33,623 nt of DNA from the NCBI GenBank assembly GCA_949373085.1, contig CASICJ010000065.1:1-33623 (forward strand), read 5' to 3'. Shown piece by piece: positions 17,090 through 25,553 of this stretch. Each line of letters starts with the position of its first letter. Position 1 is the first letter of the stretch. Source of the stretch: an uncultured Verrucomicrobiales bacterium (GTDB taxonomy: Bacteria; Verrucomicrobiota; Verrucomicrobiia; Verrucomicrobiales; Akkermansiaceae). A model generated the notes under the pieces. The model was not told where the DNA came from, searched no databases, and saw only the letters and a list, made by a program, of their open reading frames with translations. The translations under genes were made by a program, and so were the position numbers.

Positions 17090-18451
17090 TTACTGGAAAC
17101 CACCCCCAAGCGCCAAGTAAAGCGACAAGCGGTTCTCAATACGAGCCCTTCGTGTCTGAATAAGCTTGCGTCTGATATCAAGGGCGCGGCGCTGGGCAAC
17201 GAGTAAGTTAGTAAGATTAGAAAGCCCTTCTTCATAAAGTCGCTGTGTTTTTTGCTCAGCTGCAGCTGCAGCGGTTGAAGCAGCCTCTAGTGCGATAATC
17301 TCGCGGTTGATAAAGCCCTCCCTACTAAGAGCTGTCTCAACTTCCTGAAAGGCCTGAAGGACTGCTTGAGCCCAATCTGCAGCAGCCTCTTCTTGTTGGG
17401 CACGTGCTTGTTGTTTCTGAGCCGGTATAGCGCCCCCCAAGAAAATGGGCTGAGAGAGCCCTGCAGCCATCGACCACAAAAGGTTCCGTGAATTGAGTAA
17501 GGTAGAGAGTTGGTTACTCGTGGCCCCAGCATTACCGCTTAGGATTAAGCTTGGTAAGTTGAGTTTTTCGGCGGCTTCTCGACGTAAGCGAGCTGCGGCC
17601 AGCCTTGCCTGGGCGGCGCGTAGATCGGGACGACGTAGAAGAAGTTCTGAAGGGAGTCCTGCTGGCACGACGGAAACTTGGGGTAAAGTTCTCGGTGCAG
17701 CTTGTTTTCCACTTGGGTGACGGCCAAGCAAAACATCAAGGGCTCGCAAATCCTGCGCCTGCTGGCGTTCTGCCCAATGCCGGTCAGCTCGACTTGAGGC
17801 CAAGTTTGCGCGAGCGAGGTTTACTTCTACAACTGTAGCAATTCCTCCATCAACCTGGTCTTCTACCGCTCGGAGGGTTTTGAGATAGTTTGAAATGGTT
17901 TCATCAGCGAGGTCCAGCAACAGTTGGTTAGTAGCTAGGCTACACCAGTTCCGCACAACGGCTACAGCAAGAGAGAACCGCAGGCCTCGATCAACGTTTA
18001 CTAGGACTTCCGCATCGAGGCTCGAAGCGTCACGCTGTAGCGAGAGCCGATCCCACAAGTCAAGTTCCCATCGAACGTTTGGGCCTAACATAAAATTGCT
18101 CGTAGGGTTCGAGAAGCGGCTATCAGCACGGGCCGCTTCTCCTCCTACGCCAAGTCGCGGAAGTCTCAATGCGTTACGCTGAATCACAACACTTTGGGCC
18201 GCGCGAATGCGCGCGGCTGACGCCCGTAGATTAAGATTATTGGCAAAGGCCTGATCTACCAAACGGGTCAATTCCGGCGAGGCAAAGTCGGTGAGCCAAG
18301 CCCGGCTTTCTGGAACTTTTCCGTTTGTCGTAGGAGCTGACCAAGATGAGCTAGCAGGAGTCTGGACCTCCTGGACCGGAAGATCGACAGTCTTGCAACT
18401 TGAGAAGAAAGAGCCAGTAACGGCAAGAGTTATGAATGAATTACGAAACAC
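17090..18451 (-). CDS. NodT/TolC-family outer membrane efflux channel lipoprotein
   Basis: This 453-residue outer membrane factor would provide the exit duct for the type I-like export system encoded upstream. It starts with a signal sequence ending FFSSC, a plausible though imperfect lipobox with Cys19. It shows the two OEP repeats of the NodT group: ASPELTRLVDQAFANNLNLRASAARIRAAQS near 55-90 and LLLRRPDLRAAQARLAAARL near 270-290. The conserved GLSQPIFLGG motif lies near 340, and the C-terminus ends ALGGGFQ. It is the last gene of the minus-strand operon, 96 nt after the second ABC gene. Its presence means the exporter can span both membranes, as expected for a Gram-negative-type envelope. 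Family assignment is secure; dedication to this peptide is inferred from position. Confidence 0.88.
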   Translation of the reverse strand: MFRNSFITLAVTGSFFSSCKTVDLPVQEVQTPASSSWSAPTTNGKVPESRAWLTDFASPELTRLVDQAFANNLNLRASAARIRAAQSVVIQRNALRLPRLGVGGEAARADSRFSNPTSNFMLGPNVRWELDLWDRLSLQRDASSLDAEVLVNVDRGLRFSLAVAVVRNWCSLATNQLLLDLADETISNYLKTLRAVEDQVDGGIATVVEVNLARANLASSRADRHWAERQQAQDLRALDVLLGRHPSGKQAAPRTLPQVSVVPAGLPSELLLRRPDLRAAQARLAAARLRREAAEKLNLPSLILSGNAGATSNQLSTLLNSRNLLWSMAAGLSQPIFLGGAIPAQKQQARAQQEEAAADWAQAVLQAFQEVETALSREGFINREIIALEAASTAAAAAEQKTQRLYEEGLSNLTNLLVAQRRALDIRRKLIQTRRARIENRLSLYLALGGGFQ

Positions 18452-18547
18452 TATGTCGATTTCGAGTTAATGGTTTCTGAGGTGGCTTTTAGAAAAAGTG
18501 TGTGGAAAAACGGTTCTGTAAATATTCAATAGCGTTGTTGGAATGTT

Positions 18548-21475
18548 TCAAACGGTTTGTCTTTTTATCATTCTTTGAAACATGCCAGTCTCATTTTTAA
18601 GAGCTTTGAATGTCCCCTGCTGCTCAACCCTTCCTTGATTGAGAACAATCACCTGGTCGGCATCTTCAATAGTACTTAAACGGTGTGCTATGACGAGTCT
18701 GGTGACTTTTCGCCGGGCGACGCTGCGACTCACAATCTCTTGGGTTCGATTGTCCAGAGCGCTGGTTGCCTCATCAAACAAAAGAATCCTGGGGTTAGTG
18801 GCCAGCGCACGAGCGATCAGAAGGCGCTGCCGCTGCCCGCCCGAAAGGTTTCCACCTCCCTCGCTAACGATAGTATGCATCCCCATCGGCATGGCGTTGA
18901 TATCTTCATCTAGACCAGCATCCTGAGCTGCGTTCCAAGCTTCATCGAGGGTGATGACTAAACCACAGGCTATATTTTCAAATATGCTGCCCGCGGAGAT
19001 AGATGCTGTCTGGAGCACCGTCCCGATTTGCCTGCGGATCGAGCAAATATCTAGTCCACTGATATCTTGGTTATTGAACAAAATGGAACCCGTTTCAGCT
19101 TGCTCAAATCCAAGTAAAAGACGGAATAACGTTGATTTTCCGCAGCCAGATGGGCCAACAAATGCAACAAAGTCGCCCGCGTGAACCTTTAGGCTGAGAT
19201 CCCTAAGAATGTATGGGCCATCGTCGCTGTAACGAAAGGAAAGATCCCTCACATCGATTTCACCATTAAGCTGACCAGGGTCCTCTTTGGAAGTGTCGAG
19301 TTCGGGAGTTGCCGTGATGATTGGTTTAGCGATTTCCTGCTTTGCAAAGGAGTCGATTATGTCGACAGCAGTTTCACTCAAGCTGTCAACGCCCATCATA
19401 AAGTTTCCAAAAGCAGCATTGAAAGCAACAAAGGTTCCCATCGTTAGGACAGCCGCTCCTCCTGATGAGGCCGATGGGCCCATTGATTTCACAACCATCA
19501 AGTATAAGGCTATAGTTGAGCAAAGGGTTATTGCTGGGTTGATGACCTTATTCCAGTTGTTGTAACTCAGTATTTTGGAGAGATGTTTCAGCTGGTGGGA
19601 ATAGCGATTAGACCATTCGTGAAAAACCAGCCTCTCAGCCCCTGCTACTCGGAACTTCGATATGCTGGTCACCATCTGGAACAAGAACCCATTTAACTTT
19701 CCTGAACCTCTTTCGTATTGGAGAGCTGCTCGACGCACTTTGATCCCCAAATAAAGACTACATACACACGACAGCAGCCCGAACACTAGCGGCACAATTG
19801 CCAACCCTGGGCTATAGTAAAACAGAAGTAAAATACTGATACAAGTGGAGAACCCAGCAAAGAGGCCCTTGATCGCAACGCCACTAACTTCCGCGGATAT
19901 TTCAGACACGATCATAGAACGATTTAGCAGATCACCACTGGAAAATTTCTTAAAGAAAGTAAGCGGGAGGTTGAGCAGCCTATCGATCACAGCCGACTGC
20001 ATATGCAGTGTGATGCCGGTCTTGACCCGTAAGGTGAGAATCCCTTGGGCGAGACTAAATGCGATGGAGCCCGCGGTTACTCCGAGCAGACAGAGGGCCA
20101 TTTCCCAGAGCATCCTTCTGTCCCCGTCAGGTATGGCCTTATCAACGATGTGACCGAAGAAGATAGGACTGACCATTCCCATCACAGAGATTAAGACGCT
20201 CACAATAAGCAGCAGTCCAAGGCTTCCCCTGAAAGTCGACGCAGCCCATTTGCCAAGGTCCAAAAACGAGTTGGCGTATTCTGGATAAGGGCGGTAGAAC
20301 ATTAATGCGTCATCATCGAGAGTATCGATATCCTCTCGGGTCATCTGACGACTTTTTCCCTGCTGAGGATCCAAAATGTTCTGGCCGAACACCCCTTTAC
20401 TCGCAGGAAGCAGCACGACAGGTCGTAGTATTGTTGAGGTGTCCTCTGAGCCAAATTCCTTTTGAAATGCGAGTAAGGGACCATTATCATGTTTCCACCA
20501 CTTATACCTCAATTTGACGTTTCGGTATCTCACCTTGGACGCCCGGCATACAGCCTCTACGTAGTGAACACGATTTAAGTCCTCAGATTTGCTAGGGGGG
20601 AGAAACTCAAGATTGATCCGGTTGCCGATGCAGGAGAGGCAGGTCATCAATGGGTCTCCTAAATTCGGAACAGAGTCGCCCTGTTCCAGAACGCTATTGA
20701 GTTGCCCTATAGACTCAGCAGTAATCTGGTCCTGTATCCGTTTGGCTTCTGTAAGTCGTTGAAGCTCCGCTTCATCACCTTGTCTCTCGAGCAATTCTAT
20801 TCGTTTGAGAATGGCTGCTTGAATCAAGCCGATGCATTGACCTATCACAGACAAGTTCTCGGGTGGAACTTCGCTGAGGCATCGGACCTTGACTGGCTCA
20901 AGGGCGGTAAACCAAAAATGACTGCCTACTGGAATAAAATGCTCGGTCGGGTTGAAGTAAATTTCGTCTTCACCACAAAATGCCAAGCGGCCCTCGCTGA
21001 CCTGCAACCATGAAACGGAATCTCCAGACGCCTTGAAGGATTCCCCTTTACCAATCGACACTGGATTTTCGGTATCAGATTCGATGCTCTTGGGGTTGCT
21101 TTCGCTGAGCCTGTGATTATCGAGGTAATAGAGGCTGTGGAGCCGGCTAATCAATCGATCAAGGTCATCATCTCCAGAAGACAGACTGGCAAATCGAACG
21201 AATCGAATCTCGGATTCCTCAAGAGTTAGAGCTTCAAGTAAATACCCGGAATCTTCTGCAGATAAATATCCTAACAAGATTCCCCCAGGCCGGACAGTAG
21301 AAATCCTTGTTTGCCGCTTGAGCGCGGCGTCTTCGTGAGTCTGGCGTTTTAGAAGAGTCAGAGACCCGGATTTCACAATAAAAAAACCATCTTTTCGGTC
21401 CAACGCAAGCATCTCCCCTTGGGGAATATTGAGTATTCCTTGCTCGGAGCCTTCTTCATCCCGTTCCGCGCTCAT
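18548..21475 (-). CDS. NHLM-type bacteriocin-system ABC transporter, second (non-peptidase) permease/ATPase
   Basis: This 975-residue half-transporter has an unusual N-terminal extension of about 400 residues. The extension includes two beta-rich stretches that look like degenerate CNB/cupin modules (about 15-100 and 135-210). A membrane domain follows (about 400-710, starting LGLLLIVSVLISVMGMVSP), then an ATPase with Walker A GPSGCGKST (near 772), signature LSGGQRQRL (near 875), Walker B ILLFDEATSALD (near 895) and a switch His in IAHRLST. The layout matches the NHLM ATP-binding-protein family that travels with a C39-peptidase ABC protein and Nif11 or nitrile-hydratase-leader peptides. Its start overlaps the upstream stop by 4 nt (ATGA), so the two ABC subunits are probably translationally coupled and may form a heterodimer. 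All ATPase motifs look functional. Confidence 0.9.
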   Translation of the reverse strand: MSAERDEEGSEQGILNIPQGEMLALDRKDGFFIVKSGSLTLLKRQTHEDAALKRQTRISTVRPGGILLGYLSAEDSGYLLEALTLEESEIRFVRFASLSSGDDDLDRLISRLHSLYYLDNHRLSESNPKSIESDTENPVSIGKGESFKASGDSVSWLQVSEGRLAFCGEDEIYFNPTEHFIPVGSHFWFTALEPVKVRCLSEVPPENLSVIGQCIGLIQAAILKRIELLERQGDEAELQRLTEAKRIQDQITAESIGQLNSVLEQGDSVPNLGDPLMTCLSCIGNRINLEFLPPSKSEDLNRVHYVEAVCRASKVRYRNVKLRYKWWKHDNGPLLAFQKEFGSEDTSTILRPVVLLPASKGVFGQNILDPQQGKSRQMTREDIDTLDDDALMFYRPYPEYANSFLDLGKWAASTFRGSLGLLLIVSVLISVMGMVSPIFFGHIVDKAIPDGDRRMLWEMALCLLGVTAGSIAFSLAQGILTLRVKTGITLHMQSAVIDRLLNLPLTFFKKFSSGDLLNRSMIVSEISAEVSGVAIKGLFAGFSTCISILLLFYYSPGLAIVPLVFGLLSCVCSLYLGIKVRRAALQYERGSGKLNGFLFQMVTSISKFRVAGAERLVFHEWSNRYSHQLKHLSKILSYNNWNKVINPAITLCSTIALYLMVVKSMGPSASSGGAAVLTMGTFVAFNAAFGNFMMGVDSLSETAVDIIDSFAKQEIAKPIITATPELDTSKEDPGQLNGEIDVRDLSFRYSDDGPYILRDLSLKVHAGDFVAFVGPSGCGKSTLFRLLLGFEQAETGSILFNNQDISGLDICSIRRQIGTVLQTASISAGSIFENIACGLVITLDEAWNAAQDAGLDEDINAMPMGMHTIVSEGGGNLSGGQRQRLLIARALATNPRILLFDEATSALDNRTQEIVSRSVARRKVTRLVIAHRLSTIEDADQVIVLNQGRVEQQGTFKALKNETGMFQRMIKRQTV

Positions 21476-23661
21476 ATCTGCTCCTCCTCAATGGTTCGCT
21501 TAACGAGCTGGGAGTAGGGGCCATCATTAATGATCATTTCATTATGTGTTCCCCGCTCCTTAACCTCGCCAGAGGAAAGGACAATAATTTCGTCACAGTC
21601 CCGGATCGTGCTCAACCGGTGAGCCACGATGATTAAAGAGCACCCCCTTCGCCTGAGGTTGAGCATAACAAGCTGCTCAGTCTCTGCGTCCAGCGCACTC
21701 GTTGCTTCATCTAAAATGACAATGGATGGGTTGTTGACCAGTGCACGTGCGAGCTCGAGGCGTTGACGTTGTCCGCCGGAGAGATTGCCTCCATTTTCTA
21801 GGAGTATGGTCTCGTAACCTTTGGGCATATTTTGGATGACGTCATGTATTTCCGCATCCTCCGCTGCTTGAATGACATTCTCCTCCGGTATAGTCCTGTC
21901 CAAGAGCGTCAGGTTATCACGGATAGTACCCTCGAAGATACCAAACTCCTGTTCGACAAATCCTAGAGTGTTTCTAAAAACGACACTGGGTATTTTGGAA
22001 AGGTCAGTATCATCGATGAAAATGTCTCCACCCAGCGGTTTATATAATCCGCATACGATCTTAGCAATCGTCGACTTGCCTGAGCCGCTACCGCCTACGA
22101 GGGCGACACTTTTCCCGGGATTCAATTTTAGGGAAAAATCCTCAATAAGCGGAGGCATATTCGGGTTGAAGCCGAATTGGAGATTGTTTACCTCGACTTG
22201 TCCATCTAAACGAACAATCGGTCTTCCAGCCGCATCGAGACCTATTTCATCCGGCGGATCCGATTCAGGCGGATTGCTCATCACGTCTTCGACCCGGACA
22301 ACATTACCTGTCAGTTCCTGAATATTGCTGGAAAAATTAAAGATCTCCTGAAGCGGACGCAGGAAATTAGTCATCATGCTATAGAAAGCCACCAGCATGC
22401 CGACAGTCATTTGGCCTTCCATGACACTGAGCCCGCCCAGGAGCAGGATCAGAAGACCGGTCATTTGCTTGGCAAATTCCGGGAGAACACCTAGCGCGAG
22501 TGACGAATTCTGAAGCCGCTGCATTGAATTCATGCCCTTTGCGAGATAGCCGCCAAACTTGGTGTAGAAGGTAATTTCCTGCCCGCCGGCTTTGATGGTC
22601 TCGATAGACTGGATTCCAGCAATGGCACATCCTTGCACTTTCCCCATTTCCAGAGACGCGCTTAGGTTTGCCTCCTTACGCTTTGCCGTAAGCTTTGCAA
22701 GAATAAGGAAGTTGACCAAAGAAAAGCCGATTCCAATTAAGGTTAGCCATACGTTGTAGAAGCAAAGGACTGCTCCGAGCACTAGCATGGTTATGACATT
22801 AGCAACCACTTCGGACATCGGTCCGGAAACAGTTTGGGCGATCGAGTCATTGAGCTTTGTTCTGTCGACTACTTCTCCAGGGTATCTCTGGGTATAAAAC
22901 GAGATAGGAAGTCTGAGTAGTCGCCAGATAAAGCTAGTATTCAAGGAGATCATCTGCATCAGCTGCAGACGTCGAGAAATTAGTGCTTTTAAAGAGTCGA
23001 CAGTAATCTGGAGGAAAAGGACCCCGGCAAGAAAGGAAATCAGCGGCCGAAACCAGTCAGTGCGTTTATCCAGCAGGACGTTGTCGATGAATACCTGGGT
23101 TGCAGCAGGAAGCAGAAACTGAGGGAGGACAAGTAAGAGGCTAGCTATAAAAATGTAGAAGAACCCTTTTTCGTAGCCCTTAAGAGTACGAAGTAGCGAA
23201 GGCCAGACACTCGGCTTGCGGCCGCTTTTCCTGAAGTCGTCTGCTGGTTGTATCGCCAGAGTTACTCCTGTGAATGCTGCCTTGAACTCCTTGATAGAAA
23301 CCTCGCGGTGCCCAACTCCAGGGTCATTGATATAAACAGAGTTCTTACCGAAACCTTCTAGAGTGACGAAATGATTAAAGTTCCAGAAAATAACTACTGG
23401 AAGCTGGGTTTCCTTTAGCTTTTTAAAGGATCGAGTGAGCCCTTTCGCCTTGAAGCCGTAATGCTTAGCCGCATTTAAAATATTGGTCGCCTTGCTTCCG
23501 TCCCTTGACACGCCACACTGCATTCTTATTTCGGCTAGAGGTCGATAGCAGCCAAAGTAACCCAACACCATCGATAGGCTTGCAGCGCCGCATTCCACAG
23601 CCTCCATTTGGAGCACAGTAGGCGTCTTGACCCGGGTCTTTTTTCTTCGAAAGAGAGGCAC
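21472..23661 (-). CDS. NHLM-type peptidase (C39)/ABC exporter that cleaves double-Gly leaders (PCAT)
   Basis: This 729-residue peptidase-containing ABC transporter removes leader peptides after Gly-Gly and exports the core. The N-terminal C39 peptidase (about 12-135) has Q18 and catalytic C24 in QMEAVECGAASL, H97 in NFNHFVTLEG and D113 in INDPGVG, so the triad is complete. The membrane domain runs from about 165 to 440. The ATPase has Walker A VALVGGSGSGKST (about 520-532), signature LSGGQRQRL (about 626) and Walker B VILDEATSALDAE (about 645). The natural substrates in this window are the precursors at 32617-33353, whose leaders end VVSGG or VVAGG. The gene lies 8 nt after the HlyD gene and overlaps the next ABC gene by 4 nt. 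Confidence 0.93.
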   Translation of the reverse strand: MPLFRRKKTRVKTPTVLQMEAVECGAASLSMVLGYFGCYRPLAEIRMQCGVSRDGSKATNILNAAKHYGFKAKGLTRSFKKLKETQLPVVIFWNFNHFVTLEGFGKNSVYINDPGVGHREVSIKEFKAAFTGVTLAIQPADDFRKSGRKPSVWPSLLRTLKGYEKGFFYIFIASLLLVLPQFLLPAATQVFIDNVLLDKRTDWFRPLISFLAGVLFLQITVDSLKALISRRLQLMQMISLNTSFIWRLLRLPISFYTQRYPGEVVDRTKLNDSIAQTVSGPMSEVVANVITMLVLGAVLCFYNVWLTLIGIGFSLVNFLILAKLTAKRKEANLSASLEMGKVQGCAIAGIQSIETIKAGGQEITFYTKFGGYLAKGMNSMQRLQNSSLALGVLPEFAKQMTGLLILLLGGLSVMEGQMTVGMLVAFYSMMTNFLRPLQEIFNFSSNIQELTGNVVRVEDVMSNPPESDPPDEIGLDAAGRPIVRLDGQVEVNNLQFGFNPNMPPLIEDFSLKLNPGKSVALVGGSGSGKSTIAKIVCGLYKPLGGDIFIDDTDLSKIPSVVFRNTLGFVEQEFGIFEGTIRDNLTLLDRTIPEENVIQAAEDAEIHDVIQNMPKGYETILLENGGNLSGGQRQRLELARALVNNPSIVILDEATSALDAETEQLVMLNLRRRGCSLIIVAHRLSTIRDCDEIIVLSSGEVKERGTHNEMIINDGPYSQLVKRTIEEEQI

Positions 23662-23669
23662 TGAAAAAA

Positions 23670-24953
23670 TTAGAATTCAGGGGTGATATCGTCCTTTTGC
23701 CCTCGGAGCCAGGTCCGTATAAGAGGTAGAACGTAGGTGATAGGGGCACGATCATCGACTCTTACCCGATTAACGGTTGTGGTCCCTTGGCTCACCGCTA
23801 CCGGGGGGTTTTTAGATGTCCATTCGTAACCGCTCTCCGAGTTAGGCGACAAGGCCCCTTGTAATTTGGTTTCTACCTCGATCATTGCGCCCTGCCCGGT
23901 TAGCGCAAACGCCAATTCCTTACTTCCAACAATGTTCATGGCCGCTTCGCGGCTGACAGGAAAGGAAGACACGCTCACTACTTCGCCAATGATACTCCCA
24001 TAACGCTCCCGCTTTACGGTGGATGGAGTCACTTGGATTGTCATACCTTGCTTGATTTTTTTTCCATCTTTTACTGAGAAATAGCACAGGTTTTTCATAG
24101 TCCGCGTACTCTCATCAGAGGTGAGAGAAAGGACGGGAGTCCCAAAACCTACCGCTGTGCCTGCAGAAACCATCAATTGCATCACCTTACCTCCGGATTT
24201 GCAGCGGATATGACGATTGTTTTCTAGCTGTAGTTCCAGTTTTTCAACAGCTCGCCTTGATTCATTAATCTGGTTTTTTAAGGTGAAATCGGTTTGGATA
24301 TTCTCAAGCTTGGCTTGTTCAAGCGACAAGTCGAGGCCCTGAATCTGTGCGTCATAACTGGCCATCTTGGCCTTACTTTCCACCAAGTTACTTTCCGACT
24401 GTAGGAGCATTTCACTACTCACCAGATTATCCTTTGCCATTTGGAGAAGCGCCTCATTCCGCTTTTCCAGCGAGCGATTAACATTTCCGGACAGCTTCTT
24501 TCCCTCTACCAGCAGTTCCTTCTGTCTTTCGATAGAATTTAACTGGGCGAGAAACTGGCCTTGGTTGGCTTCAAGTGCTTCAGAGTTAGTCTTGTTGATT
24601 TCATTATAGGTTTCCCTCGCCTGTTGGAGTAATTGCTCGAGGGCAGGCTGCTGAAGGATCGCTACGATATCGCCTTCCTTGAGCTCATCGCCAGGCTTAA
24701 CGGAAACCTTCTCGACTAGACCGGGAGCCTGCGACTGAACGACTTTGACGTTCCCAGGATTAATGAGGACCCCGAAGCCAGTGACGTTCACGGGCATTCT
24801 TCCAAAGATCGACCAAGCGAGGCCAACTAGAGCAACGATACCAATTCCAAATAAAGGAATCCATAGCTTCGCCCTTACAACCTGTAAGGTGTGGTCCATT
24901 TCATCGGGGTTGCTTGCTGCCTCAAGGGCTTCCTTTGAGAAGATGTGCTTCAT
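23670..24953 (-). CDS. HlyD-family adaptor (NHLM bacteriocin system secretion protein)
   Basis: This 427-residue membrane fusion protein bridges the inner-membrane ABC exporter and the outer membrane channel. It has one membrane segment (about 30-50, LWIPLFGIGIVALVGLAWSIF) and a lipoyl/barrel-sandwich half-motif (QAPGLVEKVSVKPGDELKEGDIVAIL, about 75-100, written in part). A long coiled-coil hairpin (about 105-245) precedes the second lipoyl half (GGKVMQLMVSAGTAVGFGTP) and a C-terminal beta-barrel. Size and order fit the NHLM secretion-protein family. It lies 15 nt downstream of the CNB-fold gene and 8 nt upstream of the C39 exporter gene, so it is co-transcribed with both. Confidence 0.9.
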   Translation of the reverse strand: MKHIFSKEALEAASNPDEMDHTLQVVRAKLWIPLFGIGIVALVGLAWSIFGRMPVNVTGFGVLINPGNVKVVQSQAPGLVEKVSVKPGDELKEGDIVAILQQPALEQLLQQARETYNEINKTNSEALEANQGQFLAQLNSIERQKELLVEGKKLSGNVNRSLEKRNEALLQMAKDNLVSSEMLLQSESNLVESKAKMASYDAQIQGLDLSLEQAKLENIQTDFTLKNQINESRRAVEKLELQLENNRHIRCKSGGKVMQLMVSAGTAVGFGTPVLSLTSDESTRTMKNLCYFSVKDGKKIKQGMTIQVTPSTVKRERYGSIIGEVVSVSSFPVSREAAMNIVGSKELAFALTGQGAMIEVETKLQGALSPNSESGYEWTSKNPPVAVSQGTTTVNRVRVDDRAPITYVLPLIRTWLRGQKDDITPEF

Positions 24954-24968
24954 TAAAATTTCCTTTGA

Positions 24969-25505
24969 TTAGACTTTTACCTTCGACACCATCAGCTCAA
25001 AGCGTTTGGCTGCCCGCTCGACTGCGTCAAGGAGTTGCGGTTCGATCTCGTCGATTTCTTCCTCGTCCTCTTCAGTGCGATCATCTCCATAACCAAGGGT
25101 GAGGATAGTACTTCGCATTCTTTGCGCCAAAAACATCCCTAACGATCTGTATATACGCGCTTGGAACCCAATGTCCGCCTCTAGCTTTGGTTTGAGTTCG
25201 TCGTGCCTTATTTCGAGAACTAAGGCTTCATCAAGCGCCCGGACACTCGCTGTGGCAGCCCGCGAGTCCAGAAGGCTGATCTCACCCACCACCTCTCCAG
25301 ACTCAAGTTCCGCAAGCTGCTTAGCCTCCGGGGTCTCGAGTTCGACACCCAGTCTGCCATCTAAGAGGAAATACATCGCCTCGACCTTGAGTCCCTGTCT
25401 AAGCAGGTAATCACCTTCTTGCAGTCGCCTTCCGGAACCATTTTCGATCAACCACTCAAGGTCTCCATCGTTTAGTATTCCTAATATGATTAGTGATTTC
25501 CTCAT
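24969..25505 (-). CDS. Cyclic-nucleotide-binding-fold protein within the export operon
   Basis: This 178-residue protein has a CNB/CAP-ED beta-roll (about 12-105) and an acidic helical tail (about 140-178, rich in Glu/Asp at 145-158). It has no helix-turn-helix. The cassette reads G74-E75-ISLLDSRA-A84-T-A-S-V. Ala84 occupies the place of the cyclic-phosphate-binding Arg; an Arg is present two residues earlier at 82. It lies between the FAAL gene (48 nt) and the HlyD gene (15 nt). That placement suggests a dedicated regulatory or scaffold role in the exporter, perhaps interacting with the CNB-like N-terminus of the second ABC protein. That interaction is inference. Ligand binding is doubtful. 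Confidence 0.8.
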   Translation of the reverse strand: MRKSLIILGILNDGDLEWLIENGSGRRLQEGDYLLRQGLKVEAMYFLLDGRLGVELETPEAKQLAELESGEVVGEISLLDSRAATASVRALDEALVLEIRHDELKPKLEADIGFQARIYRSLGMFLAQRMRSTILTLGYGDDRTEEDEEEIDEIEPQLLDAVERAAKRFELMVSKVKV

Positions 25506-25553
25506 AATTTATCTCAACTGCGGCATATTCGTGGCAAAATAACCCCCTATTTC

